Shown piece after piece: positions 1 through 5,452 of a stretch of DNA of 5,620 bases (positions within the stretch are counted from its first letter, which is position 1; each line of letters opens with the position of its first letter). The stretch comes from Methanomicrobiales archaeon (GTDB lineage: Archaea > Halobacteriota > Methanomicrobia > Methanomicrobiales > Methanoculleaceae), in contig JAGVUK010000037.1 in assembly GCA_019136335.1 (NCBI GenBank), forward strand, positions 1-5,620, read 5' to 3'. Below the pieces are notes generated by a model. That model was not told the origin of the DNA. It ran no database searches and saw nothing but the letters and a program-made list of their open reading frames with translations. The translations under genes and the position numbers were made by a program.

Positions 1-2891
1 TATCTGTGACAGATAATACAGAAATTCAACAGGGTCAGCAGGCAAACGCAGAAGTATGGTTCAGCAACGACTTTAGCCCGAAAACGGGTTCGTTCACATT
101 TGCCGTCTACTTTGACGAGGCTGTTACAGAAGCGGTCGACGTCAGTGCAGAGGGAACATTTCAACTTCCGCCTGTTAAATCGAGTGGAATGATATTTGCA
201 GGGGCAACTGGAACAGGCTATTCGAATACTGTTCCGTTCTGGGTTGCAAACGTCACCTTTAGAGCCCTGAAGAACGATGGTTCAGCTACTCCTGTTGGGA
301 TAGTTCTGATCACGTTGGACGACACCAATGGTGACGATGTCATACCTTCAACGACTGTCATCAACGGCACCTTCAAAACCAAAGATGAAGTGCCCCCGGT
401 GATCACGCTCACCACGCCGACGAGCGTCTCGTCTACGTTCAACATTGCCGGAACGATCCGCGACGTCGGCGGGATGGGAACTGCTCAGGCCACCCTGAAG
501 AACGCGACCCATCCAGCGGTCGTGTATGATCTCCTTCCGCTCGGCGGGCAGGCTCCCGACTACACCTTCAGCAAGCAGGTCACCTGGCCTGTTGAAGATG
601 GCGTCACGCTGACAGTAACAGCAACTGATGCCGCAGGAAACTCTGGAACGGCAACCCAGGTCATCAACGTCGTCGATGTCGGGTTCTCGAAACCCGAACC
701 GACCGGCTACATCAACGTCAAACCTGCCGAGGCCCGGGTGTTCATGTCCCAGATGAACAAGGGGACGGTCGGTATGATTCTCGGATCTGCGACCTACGGG
801 CCGATACCGCTTGCTATCGATACCACCACTGACTATGCAAAAGGTACCATGCCTCCCGTTCTTCCCGATGGCGGGTACTGGGTGAACGCCAGCGGCATCG
901 ATATCTTCGGTGATGCGCGGTACCTGAACTGGACCTTCACGCTCGATACCGTCGCACCGGTGATCAACACCTTCACGGTCGCCGACAGTGACGGTGACGG
1001 TTACATAGAGGCCGGCGAGACGCTGACCCTGAACTGGAACGTCGCTTCCGACCCGAACTTTGACCGCGTCGCCCTCGTGGATGTTGCGAAAGGCAACGAG
1101 CTCTGGTCCAGCGCCAGCCTCATTGGGACTGCCACAATCCCGCCGATCGATGATGGAAACCGCGATCTCGCGTTCCGTGCCTATGATAAGGCCGGTAACT
1201 ACGGTAACCGTGTATTCCACCTCTACAATGACTACATGATCTGGGTGAACTCAACGAAGATGGGCACGTTTGTCGGCATCGACACGACTTACATCGGGGT
1301 AAAAGATATCAGCAGGACTGCCGTAAGCTCCATCACCCTTTACGGAGGCACTGTATCCCTCCCCACCATGGATACACTGGCGAAGGCGGTGACGAATGTT
1401 GGCCAGGTTACTCCTGATATTTACGTGACCGTCGACAACAACGCAAACCGGACAATTGCCGGAAACGAGACCTATCGCAACGTCTGGGTCCTCGATCCGG
1501 GTGCGAGCCTCGACTTCCTCGTGAAGGTCCCCCATGTCAAGAGCGCTACTCTCGTGCTCGTGGAAGCAAATGAGACCTACATCGCTGAACTGATCGAAGG
1601 CGGAAAGGGCGGCATGCACTCGATCAACTACGACGCTCTCCTCAAGGAGACCGCTTACATCTTCATCAACGGCGGTTGGACGAAGATCGTCGTTGCCGAT
1701 GATGGCACGATCTCGATGCCCGATCAGAGTGGAATCCCCATCACCAACCCAGGCAACATATCCGAGACCCTCCGCCACCCCGCGAACCAGGTAGACCTGA
1801 ACGCTGGTTACCGGTTGAACGATCAGAACCTGAAGTCAATTAAGCCTGCACCTGGCGACTACGTGCTTGCCACAATCGCTATGGATGGCGACCGCATCGG
1901 TTTCCTCGGCATGATGCCGGTCATAGTCATGGAAAGCAATGACCAGGGTGCTATCACCCCCACAAGTGTGCAACAGAACGCGACCTTTACCGCGCAGTTC
2001 AGGTTCGACACACCCTGTGAACGTCTCGGGGTAATTGTTCTCCGCGATGTTGCCTACAGCGGCACTGCACTCATCGATGCGGCGACGCTCGGTAAAGAAA
2101 CCCTCTTCCTGAACTTTACTTACAACGGTATCCCCGCGACTCAGAAGCTCATCGGCAACATCTATGTCAGCCCGAGCAGCGGGAAGTACGTGATGGCGAA
2201 CACGAATCAGGCCGTGATCTCGACATCTGGTCTTGATCCTGGCTCCTACCGTGTCTACATGGTTGGACAGAGCGCGAACGGCACGATACAGGCTTATGGA
2301 CAGCATATGCTCACCATCACATCGCCTGTGCCCCCCACCCCCGTGCCCCCCAGCCCCTCCGGCGGCGGCGGCGGTGGCAGCGGCAGCACCGTCTCCACCT
2401 ACACCGGGACAGGCACTCTCCTGACCAGCAGCGCGGGGACTGTCCTCAAATCCGTCATGGTTAACGCCGCCGATAACATCGCGAGCCTGTTCATCCCGAT
2501 CGGCACGAAGGCGCTCGACGCCAACGGCAAACCGCTCGGCGAGATTGGTCTCAAACCTCTCGCCGGCGACGCGGTCCCGGCGGTCCCGTCCGGATCGGTC
2601 TTCAAGTTCGCCGGCTACGCCTATGAGGCCAGCCCTGACGGTGCAACCTTCGACCCGGCGATCACGCTCTCGCTTGACATCCCCGAGGACGTCTGGAACT
2701 CTCTCGACCTCACGAACCAGCAGTGCATGATGAAGTGGTACAACAAAGAGTCCGGTCTCTGGGAGGACGTCCCGACGACCATCATCCCGGGCACGAGTCA
2801 CCGAACCGATAACGACCCCCACCACCCCGACCGAGACGGTGACCACGGCCGCGCCAGCGACGCCCACGACACCCACAGCACCGCCTGCTGA
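1..2891 (+). CDS. Large multidomain secreted surface protein (cohesin-like and Ig-like domains), 5'-partial and frameshifted near its 3' end
   Basis: The reading frame is open to the left edge (TCT GTG ACA at 3-11), so the GTG at 6 is probably not the start and the signal peptide lies outside. Numbering residues from that GTG: 1-125 resembles a cohesin-type beta-sandwich (GSFTFAVYFDEAV, then VTFRAL and ITLDDTNGDD). 129-225 is an Ig-like module ending in TVTATDAAGNSG. 230-318 is another beta module. 319-410 is Ig-like and carries the EF-hand-type loop DSDGDGYIEAGE (327-338). About 412-770 resembles ectodomains of methanogen surface proteins. 772-795 is a Pro and Gly/Ser linker, and 796-929 is a C-terminal beta domain. 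Thirteen N-x-S/T sequons fit an N-glycosylated extracellular protein. After residue about 930 the frame yields a His/Asp-rich tail (HRTDNDPHHPDRDGDHGRA) that looks like out-of-frame reading; the expected stalk and anchor continue in the next frame to 2979. Likely role: surface adhesion or scaffold, inferred from domains only. Coding is certain; function is not. Confidence 0.85.
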   Translation, partial: SVTDNTEIQQGQQANAEVWFSNDFSPKTGSFTFAVYFDEAVTEAVDVSAEGTFQLPPVKSSGMIFAGATGTGYSNTVPFWVANVTFRALKNDGSATPVGIVLITLDDTNGDDVIPSTTVINGTFKTKDEVPPVITLTTPTSVSSTFNIAGTIRDVGGMGTAQATLKNATHPAVVYDLLPLGGQAPDYTFSKQVTWPVEDGVTLTVTATDAAGNSGTATQVINVVDVGFSKPEPTGYINVKPAEARVFMSQMNKGTVGMILGSATYGPIPLAIDTTTDYAKGTMPPVLPDGGYWVNASGIDIFGDARYLNWTFTLDTVAPVINTFTVADSDGDGYIEAGETLTLNWNVASDPNFDRVALVDVAKGNELWSSASLIGTATIPPIDDGNRDLAFRAYDKAGNYGNRVFHLYNDYMIWVNSTKMGTFVGIDTTYIGVKDISRTAVSSITLYGGTVSLPTMDTLAKAVTNVGQVTPDIYVTVDNNANRTIAGNETYRNVWVLDPGASLDFLVKVPHVKSATLVLVEANETYIAELIEGGKGGMHSINYDALLKETAYIFINGGWTKIVVADDGTISMPDQSGIPITNPGNISETLRHPANQVDLNAGYRLNDQNLKSIKPAPGDYVLATIAMDGDRIGFLGMMPVIVMESNDQGAITPTSVQQNATFTAQFRFDTPCERLGVIVLRDVAYSGTALIDAATLGKETLFLNFTYNGIPATQKLIGNIYVSPSSGKYVMANTNQAVISTSGLDPGSYRVYMVGQSANGTIQAYGQHMLTITSPVPPTPVPPSPSGGGGGGSGSTVSTYTGTGTLLTSSAGTVLKSVMVNAADNIASLFIPIGTKALDANGKPLGEIGLKPLAGDAVPAVPSGSVFKFAGYAYEASPDGATFDPAITLSLDIPEDVWNSLDLTNQQCMMKWYNKESGLWEDVPTTIIPGTSHRTDNDPHHPDRDGDHGRASDAHDTHSTAC
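984..1019 (+). other. EF-hand-type calcium-binding loop within the surface protein
   Basis: The twelve residues DSDGDGYIEAGE match the canonical EF-hand loop at every key place: Asp at loop positions 1, 3 and 5, Gly at 6, Ile at 8 and Glu at 12. It sits at the start of an Ig-like module (residues 327-338 counted from the GTG at 6) and is followed by beta-strand-like sequence (TLTLNWNVA), not by an alpha helix. It is therefore probably a calcium-stabilised loop in a beta domain, of the kind also seen in dockerin-like and extracellular repeats, rather than a helix-loop-helix EF hand. Calcium binding is inferred. Confidence 0.6.
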
Positions 2892-2979
2892 AGGGCTGCC
2901 CATGACGATGATTCTCGCAATCTTCGCCGTGATCGCAATCGTCGTGGTGGCCGGATACTTCCTCATGATGCGGAAGTAA
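2791..2979 (+). pseudogene. Out-of-frame Thr/Pro stalk and C-terminal membrane anchor of the surface protein
   Basis: In the frame one base ahead of the main ORF, open from 2731, this stretch reads ARVTEPITTPTTPTETVTT, then a Thr/Ala/Pro-rich stalk. It continues as GLPMTMILAIFAVIAIVVV followed by AGYFLMMRK and a TAA stop at 2977-2979. That is a textbook surface-protein ending: a low-complexity, probably glycosylated stalk, one hydrophobic helix of about 20 residues, and a short basic cytoplasmic tail. It has no start of its own and no ribosome site, so it must be the severed end of the upstream gene. The break lies near 2790-2817, where the main frame turns from beta-domain sequence (WEDVPTTIIPGT) to His/Asp-rich sequence. 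A net +1 base (or -2) is needed to rejoin the frames. From memory, related C-terminal domains often have a His-Phe-Ser type strand before the stalk; none is visible here, so a small deletion is possible. Confidence 0.8.
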
Positions 2980-2990
2980 CCCGACAACCC

Positions 2991-3020
2991 CTCTTTTTTA
3001 GTCCCGGCACGAACCCGGGA
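2991..3020 (+). terminator. Probable transcription terminator of the surface-protein gene
   Basis: A run of six T (2994-2999) lies 15 bases after the TAA at 2979, as expected for archaeal T-tract termination. It is followed by an inverted repeat, TCCCGG at 3002-3007 and CCGGGA at 3015-3020 with a 7-base loop. The order is T-run then stem, so this is not a bacterial-style hairpin terminator; the T-tract is the likely signal and the stem may be incidental. Confidence 0.5.
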
Positions 3021-3189
3021 GATCGTCGGCGGAATCCTCAAAAACGGCTCAAAAATGCGCAATCTCTCCGATATCACCCTATGGCAGGTCGGCAACACGG
3101 AAAGTGCGCCGGCTGGCGCTTTAAGGCCCGGATTCGTCACCCGATCCAGTGTACACTTTTCCACCGCCGAAAATGCACGAAGATATACC

Positions 3190-3218
3190 GCCGTTGACCC
3201 CTCGCCGGCGGGGACGGC
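3190..3218. repeat. GC-rich bulged inverted repeat
   Basis: The arms GCCGT (3190-3194) and ACGGC (3214-3218) pair perfectly. After a 3-base bulge TGA, CCCC (3198-3201) pairs with GGGG (3210-3213) around an 8-base loop. It is one of the clearest stems in the gene-free spacer. Confidence 0.5.
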
Positions 3219-3281
3219 AAATGGGTCGAGACGGAGCCACCCGATCTGACATCCCTGCACTGCGCCGGCATACAGACCCCC

Positions 3282-3308
3282 GGCAGGAGGGCCGGGAGCC
3301 CCCCTGCC
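3282..3308. repeat. GC-rich inverted repeat, 9 base pairs with one mismatch
   Basis: GGCAGG (3282-3287) pairs with CCTGCC (3303-3308) and, after a single A/C mismatch, GGG (3289-3291) pairs with CCC (3299-3301), leaving a 7-base loop. A mutually exclusive stem, CCCGGC with GCCGGG at 3279-3296, overlaps it. Confidence 0.5.
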
Positions 3309-3384
3309 CACGACCCGCTATCCGGCGAACCTGACCCCATTTGAGGGGTTTATCAACAAACAGGATAGCGTTGCCGGCCAGGTA

Positions 3385-3406
3385 GCCGGGCAACCGGAGG
3401 CCCGGC
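3385..3406. repeat. Perfect 7-bp inverted repeat GCCGGGC-N8-GCCCGGC
   Basis: The arms at 3385-3391 and 3400-3406 are perfect reverse complements around an 8-base loop. An overlapping alternative stem, TTGCCGG with CCGGGCAA (one bulged G) at 3371-3393, and an outer AACCG/CGGTT pair (3392-3396, 3411-3415) offer competing folds. Confidence 0.5.
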
Positions 3407-3447
3407 ATCACGGTTACCCCGCATTCCGGCTCTCGCATCAGGGGTAA

Positions 3448-3455
3448 ACTTTATC
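3448..3455 (+). promoter_or_regulatory. TATA-like box of the cupredoxin-like lipoprotein gene
   Basis: ACTTTATC is an AT-rich island in GC-rich surroundings, centred about 29 bases before the ATG at 3481. Archaeal TATA boxes lie about 25-30 bases before the transcription start, so the RNA would begin at or within a few bases of the ATG. The bases just before the ATG (CGTCTGCCCC) hold no Shine-Dalgarno match, which agrees with leaderless translation. Confidence 0.5.
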
Positions 3456-3480
3456 TACGCTAAGAAACATCGTCTGCCCC

Positions 3481-4053
3481 ATGAAGAGAATGTTTGGTAT
3501 CCTTGCCCTCATGGTGATCGCGGGCATCATGATCGCGGGGTGTGTGCAGCCGGGGAGCAACGAAACGGCAACTCCCGGCACAACGACGCCGGGAACCACC
3601 GGAACCCCGGCGGAAACAACGACCACAGCAACATCCGTGGGAACCACGCCGGCCGGGACTATAACGACCCCCGCCGCAAACGCGATGGAGACCCCGCCCG
3701 CGCCGCCGGCAGCCGGCGGCGAGAGCGTCTCCATCACCGATAGAGGGTTCGTGCCGGACGTGCTCACCGTCTCCCAGGGCACCACGGTGACCTGGACCAA
3801 CAACGCCGCCGAAAACGAGACCGTCACGGCGACCGGTCAGGCGGCAGACTTCGACTCGGGGATGCTTCAGCCGGGTGACTCGTATAACTTCACCTTCGCC
3901 GGACAACTACTCCTACATGTCACTGCCAACCGGGTTTACCGGGCTCATCGTCGTCACCGGCAACACAACCTCCTGACCCCTTTTTTGCTCTATGACCGCC
4001 GGTATGCCAGAGCAGCCTGCACCAGCATCCCGGCAGACCCCTCCGTGAAGTAA
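3481..4053 (+). CDS. Lipoprotein with cupredoxin (plastocyanin-like) domain, frameshifted near its end
   Basis: Residues 1-20 form a signal peptide (basic MKR, then a hydrophobic core) ending in a lipobox IAG|C with Cys21, so the mature protein should be lipid-anchored outside the cell. Residues 22-80 are a Thr/Pro/Gly-rich linker. From residue 81 the sequence follows the cupredoxin pattern: SITDRGFVPDVLTVSQGTTV, then TWTNN, FDSGMLQPGDSYNFTFAG. At residue 141 (near 3903) the frame breaks. The literal ORF continues with an unrelated Arg-rich tail to 4053 and overlaps the opposite gene by 64 bases. Removing one base (A3903) restores NYSYMSLPTGFTGLIVV, the expected last strands, and a TGA at 3974-3976, giving about 164 residues. 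Copper ligands are missing: the usual first His is Glu113, and the Cys-x-x-His-x-x-Met loop is replaced by SLPTGF. A redox copper role is therefore doubtful. The start choice is supported by the signal peptide and promoter spacing. Confidence 0.75.
   Translation: MKRMFGILALMVIAGIMIAGCVQPGSNETATPGTTTPGTTGTPAETTTTATSVGTTPAGTITTPAANAMETPPAPPAAGGESVSITDRGFVPDVLTVSQGTTVTWTNNAAENETVTATGQAADFDSGMLQPGDSYNFTFAGQLLLHVTANRVYRAHRRHRQHNLLTPFLLYDRRYARAACTSIPADPSVK
3905..3976 (+). pseudogene. Out-of-frame last strands of the cupredoxin-like domain
   Basis: Read from 3905, this stretch encodes NYSYMSLPTGFTGLIVV then TGNTTS and stops with TGA at 3974-3976. It matches the tyrosine-corner and final-strand pattern of plastocyanin-like domains (Y-x-Y, then T-G-x-I-V-V), which the upstream ORF lacks in its own frame. 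The stop falls 5 bases before a T6 run, so this, not 4053, is the natural gene end. Confidence 0.75.
3977..3989 (+). terminator. T-tract terminator after the cupredoxin-like gene
   Basis: CCCC followed by six T (3981-3986) lies directly after the frame-corrected TGA at 3976 and just before the convergent gene's stop at 3990. This fits archaeal oligo-T termination of the plus-strand gene. The opposite strand has no T-run here, so the convergent transcript may extend into the lipoprotein gene as antisense. Confidence 0.5.
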
Positions 4054-5321
4054 GCGTGGGTATATTGCCCGACCGCGTTCTGTGCGATAAGTCCGTCCCG
4101 GCCGCCGTCGATCCCCTTTCCCCGGAGGAGGGTCAGGGCAAACCTCGCGTCAGAGGCGCAGTCGAGGCGCGAGTAGTGGAACTCGTGGCCCCGGAAGGCC
4201 GAACCCGGTATAAGGATCGGTGTCCCGCCGGCCACCCGGGCCTCCACATAGCCGAGAGCCTGGATCCGGTCCGTCATCACGGCCGTCGCGGGGAGGACAC
4301 CTGCCATCGGGTAGTCACCCCCGGCGGTCGCGAGCTGTTCCGTGAGGTAGATGAGTCCGCCGCACTCCGCGTAGATCGGCATGCCATCGTCGGCTGCCCG
4401 GCGGATATCCTCCCGGCACCGGGAAGCCGTGAGCGCCGCTGCGTGGAGTTCCGGGTAGCCGCCGCCGATATAGAGGGCATCCACATCCGGAAGCCGATCT
4501 GTCGTCGTCGAGAAGAAGACCAGGTCTGCTCCGGCCCGTGCGAGCCGGTCAAGGTTATCGGCATAGTAGAAACAGAATGCCGCATCCTGCGCGACGCCGA
4601 TCCGCACCCGGGTCTCCGACCGGCTCCCGCCCTCTGCCGGCGCCGGAAGGGGCGGGGCAGACCGCGCGAGATCCATGACCCGTGAGAGATCGCATGTCTC
4701 CTCCACCACCGCACCGAACCGCGCCATCGCATCATCTTCAGTCGCCATCGCAAGCCCGAGGTGCCGGCTCTCGACCGTAAGATCCTTTCGCCGGGGGACC
4801 CCCCCATAGATCGGGAGGCTCTTTGTCTCCTCGATCATGGTCAGATGGCGGGCGCTCCCGATACGGTTGAGGATGACACCGGCAACCCGGACGCCCGGGT
4901 CGAACCCCGCGTAGCCCTGGATCATGGCATGGACACTCCGCGATGCGCCCCCGGCGTCCACCACGAGAATGACCGGAGCATCGAGGATCTTTGCGACGTG
5001 GGCCGTGCTCGCGATATCGCTCCCCTCAAGCCCATCGTAGAGCCCCATCGCACCCTCGACGACGGCGACGTCGGCCCCGGCGGAGGTCCGGGCGAATGTC
5101 TCCCGCACACCTGCCTCCCCCATCATGAAGGGGTCGAGGTTGCGCGACGTCCGGCCGCAGATGGCCGAGTGATGCGTGGGGTCGATGAAGTCCGGGCCCA
5201 CCTTGAAGGGCTGGACGGCGAGTCCCCGGGCGGTGAGCGCCGCCATCAGCCCGCTTGCAAGCGTGGTCTTGCCGCAGCCGCTGTGGGTTCCGGCAACGAT
5301 AATCCGTGGAATTGAGCACAT
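3990..5321 (-). CDS. cbiA/cfbB: Cobyrinate a,c-diamide synthase / Ni-sirohydrochlorin a,c-diamide synthase (CbiA/CfbB family)
   Basis: This enzyme amidates the a and c acetate side chains of a tetrapyrrole using ATP and glutamine: cobyrinate for cobalamin (CbiA) or Ni-sirohydrochlorin for coenzyme F430 (CfbB). The 443 residues are a normal full length. The N-terminal synthetase domain has the P-loop GTHSGCGKTT (11-20), VGPDFIDPTHH (41-51), EGAMGLYDG (89-97) and VILNRIGS (149-156). The C-terminal class I glutamine amidotransferase domain begins near 238 and has YIGGGYPELH (284-293), the nucleophile Cys320 in YAECGGLIYL, the HEFHYS motif (379-384) and the catalytic-triad His422 in THAYF. All key residues are present, so it should be active. 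The ATG at 5319-5321 begins just before the conserved IIVAGTHSG strand. Only a weak purine-rich site (AGAGACGAT) precedes it, and the leader looks very short. It is divergent from cbiM and converges with the lipoprotein gene, 13 bases from that gene's corrected stop. CbiA and CfbB cannot be told apart with certainty by eye; one protein may serve both pathways. Confidence 0.93.
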   Translation of the reverse strand: MCSIPRIIVAGTHSGCGKTTLASGLMAALTARGLAVQPFKVGPDFIDPTHHSAICGRTSRNLDPFMMGEAGVRETFARTSAGADVAVVEGAMGLYDGLEGSDIASTAHVAKILDAPVILVVDAGGASRSVHAMIQGYAGFDPGVRVAGVILNRIGSARHLTMIEETKSLPIYGGVPRRKDLTVESRHLGLAMATEDDAMARFGAVVEETCDLSRVMDLARSAPPLPAPAEGGSRSETRVRIGVAQDAAFCFYYADNLDRLARAGADLVFFSTTTDRLPDVDALYIGGGYPELHAAALTASRCREDIRRAADDGMPIYAECGGLIYLTEQLATAGGDYPMAGVLPATAVMTDRIQALGYVEARVAGGTPILIPGSAFRGHEFHYSRLDCASDARFALTLLRGKGIDGGRDGLIAQNAVGQYTHAYFTEGSAGMLVQAALAYRRS

Positions 5322-5351
5322 ATCGTCTCTGTAGTGTTGCAGACCGCAGGG

Positions 5352-5360
5352 GATAAATAT
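5352..5360 (-). promoter_or_regulatory. TATA-like box of the a,c-diamide synthase gene
   Basis: Read on the minus strand the sequence is ATATTTATC, an archaeal TATA-like element. Its centre is about 35 bases before the ATG, which places the RNA start near 5328-5332 and gives a leader of about 7-11 bases. The heptamer GGGATAA (plus strand) overlaps it at 5350-5356 and recurs at 5366-5372. Confidence 0.5.
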
Positions 5361-5369
5361 GACCCGGGA

Positions 5370-5390
5370 TAACCTCGATAGAGAAGGTTA
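5370..5390. promoter_or_regulatory. Inverted repeat TAACCT-N9-AGGTTA in the divergent control region
   Basis: The arms TAACCT (5370-5375) and AGGTTA (5385-5390) are perfect reverse complements, spaced 9 bases, about one and a half helical turns centre to centre. The repeat lies just upstream of the TATA-like box for the minus-strand gene, where a transcription factor could act on either promoter. Its function is inferred from position. Confidence 0.4.
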
Positions 5391-5409
5391 ATTTGTATTA
5401 GCACAAATT
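5390..5409. promoter_or_regulatory. Inverted repeat AATTTGT-N6-ACAAATT, candidate operator at the cbiM promoter
   Basis: The arms at 5390-5396 and 5403-5409 are perfect 7-base reverse complements with a 6-base spacer, giving a 20-base operator-like site. It abuts the other repeat at 5370-5390 and its right arm enters the TATA-like box of cbiM. A bound protein would compete with TBP/TFB and shut off cobalt or nickel uptake. A metal sensor is a reasonable guess, but I do not recognise the motif. Confidence 0.5.
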
Positions 5410-5414
5410 TATTT
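5405..5414 (+). promoter_or_regulatory. TATA-like box of cbiM
   Basis: AAATTTATTT is the AT-rich element upstream of cbiM. The RNA start would fall about 25-28 bases on, near 5434-5438, leaving a leader of about 15-19 bases that contains the AGGTGAT ribosome site. Confidence 0.5.
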
Positions 5415-5421
5415 GAGTGAT

Positions 5422-5436
5422 GCGCCAACATGGCGC
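5422..5436. promoter_or_regulatory. Perfect inverted repeat GCGCCA-aca-TGGCGC between TATA box and cbiM start
   Basis: Six-base arms at 5422-5427 and 5431-5436 flank a 3-base centre. By the predicted promoter geometry the site covers the initiation region, typical for a repressor operator. If transcription starts further upstream than predicted, the same sequence would form a tight RNA hairpin 5 bases before the ribosome site. Confidence 0.45.
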
Positions 5437-5441
5437 TTTAC

Positions 5442-5448
5442 AGGTGAT
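5442..5448 (+). promoter_or_regulatory. Strong ribosome binding site of cbiM
   Basis: AGGTGAT is a seven-base complement of the archaeal 16S rRNA 3' end (anti-Shine-Dalgarno ATCACCTCC). It lies 4 bases before the ATG at 5453 and fixes that start over the in-frame ATG at 5462. Confidence 0.75.
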
Positions 5449-5452
5449 CATC

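Larger units (their letters stand above)
3021..3447. other. Hairpin-rich intergenic region, no convincing gene
   Basis: No ORF here has a recognisable protein, a good ribosome site or a domain. The region does hold a series of GC-rich inverted repeats. One is AAAG-(TG)-CGCC with GGCG-CTTT at 3101-3122. Another is GCCGT-(TGA)-CCCC with GGGG-ACGGC at 3190-3218. A third is GGCAGG-A-GGG with CCC-C-CCTGCC at 3282-3308, overlapping an alternative stem CCCGGC/GCCGGG at 3279-3296. The others are ACCCC/GGGGT at 3334-3349, followed by TTTAT, and GCCGGGC/GCCCGGC with an 8-base loop at 3385-3406. Bulged arms with complementary sequence on both sides suggest folding as RNA more than protein-binding DNA. 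On the minus strand two T5 tracts (3040-3055) could end a leftward transcript. It may be a structured RNA or a dispersed intergenic element; strand and boundaries are unknown. Confidence 0.35.

Noticed and set aside
6..8. GTG as the true start of the surface protein
   Set aside because: The frame is open to the left edge and the protein begins inside a domain with no signal peptide, so the real start must be upstream.
348..1220. 290-codon minus-strand ORF
   Set aside because: Composition is typical of antisense reading (many Arg, Asp, Val, Gly), with no recognisable motif, opposite the Ig-like domains of the plus-strand gene.
2785..2820. Programmed ribosomal frameshift joining the stalk and anchor
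   Set aside because: I see no slippery heptamer or clear stimulatory stem at the junction, and the loss of expected domain sequence points to mutation or error.
3121..3160. tRNA-like GGATTCG-type arm in the spacer
   Set aside because: No acceptor, D or anticodon arm of the right spacing could be found around it.
3055..3249. 64-codon plus-strand ORF in the spacer
   Set aside because: The sequence is low in hydrophobic core and has no domain or Shine-Dalgarno site; chance ORF of this size is expected.
1836..3311. 491-codon minus-strand ORF antisense to the surface protein and into the spacer
   Set aside because: It is Arg/Gly/Val-rich with no domain, and it lies opposite a frame with clear conserved motifs. 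GC-rich third positions commonly create such long shadow frames.
3121..3438. 105-codon minus-strand ORF in the spacer
   Set aside because: It has no signal, domain or ribosome site I can recognise, and its path crosses several GC-rich hairpins. It remains a weak possibility only.
4056..4685. 209-codon plus-strand ORF opposite the diamide synthase
   Set aside because: The minus strand here holds the conserved amidotransferase domain with its catalytic Cys and His; this ORF has no motif of its own.
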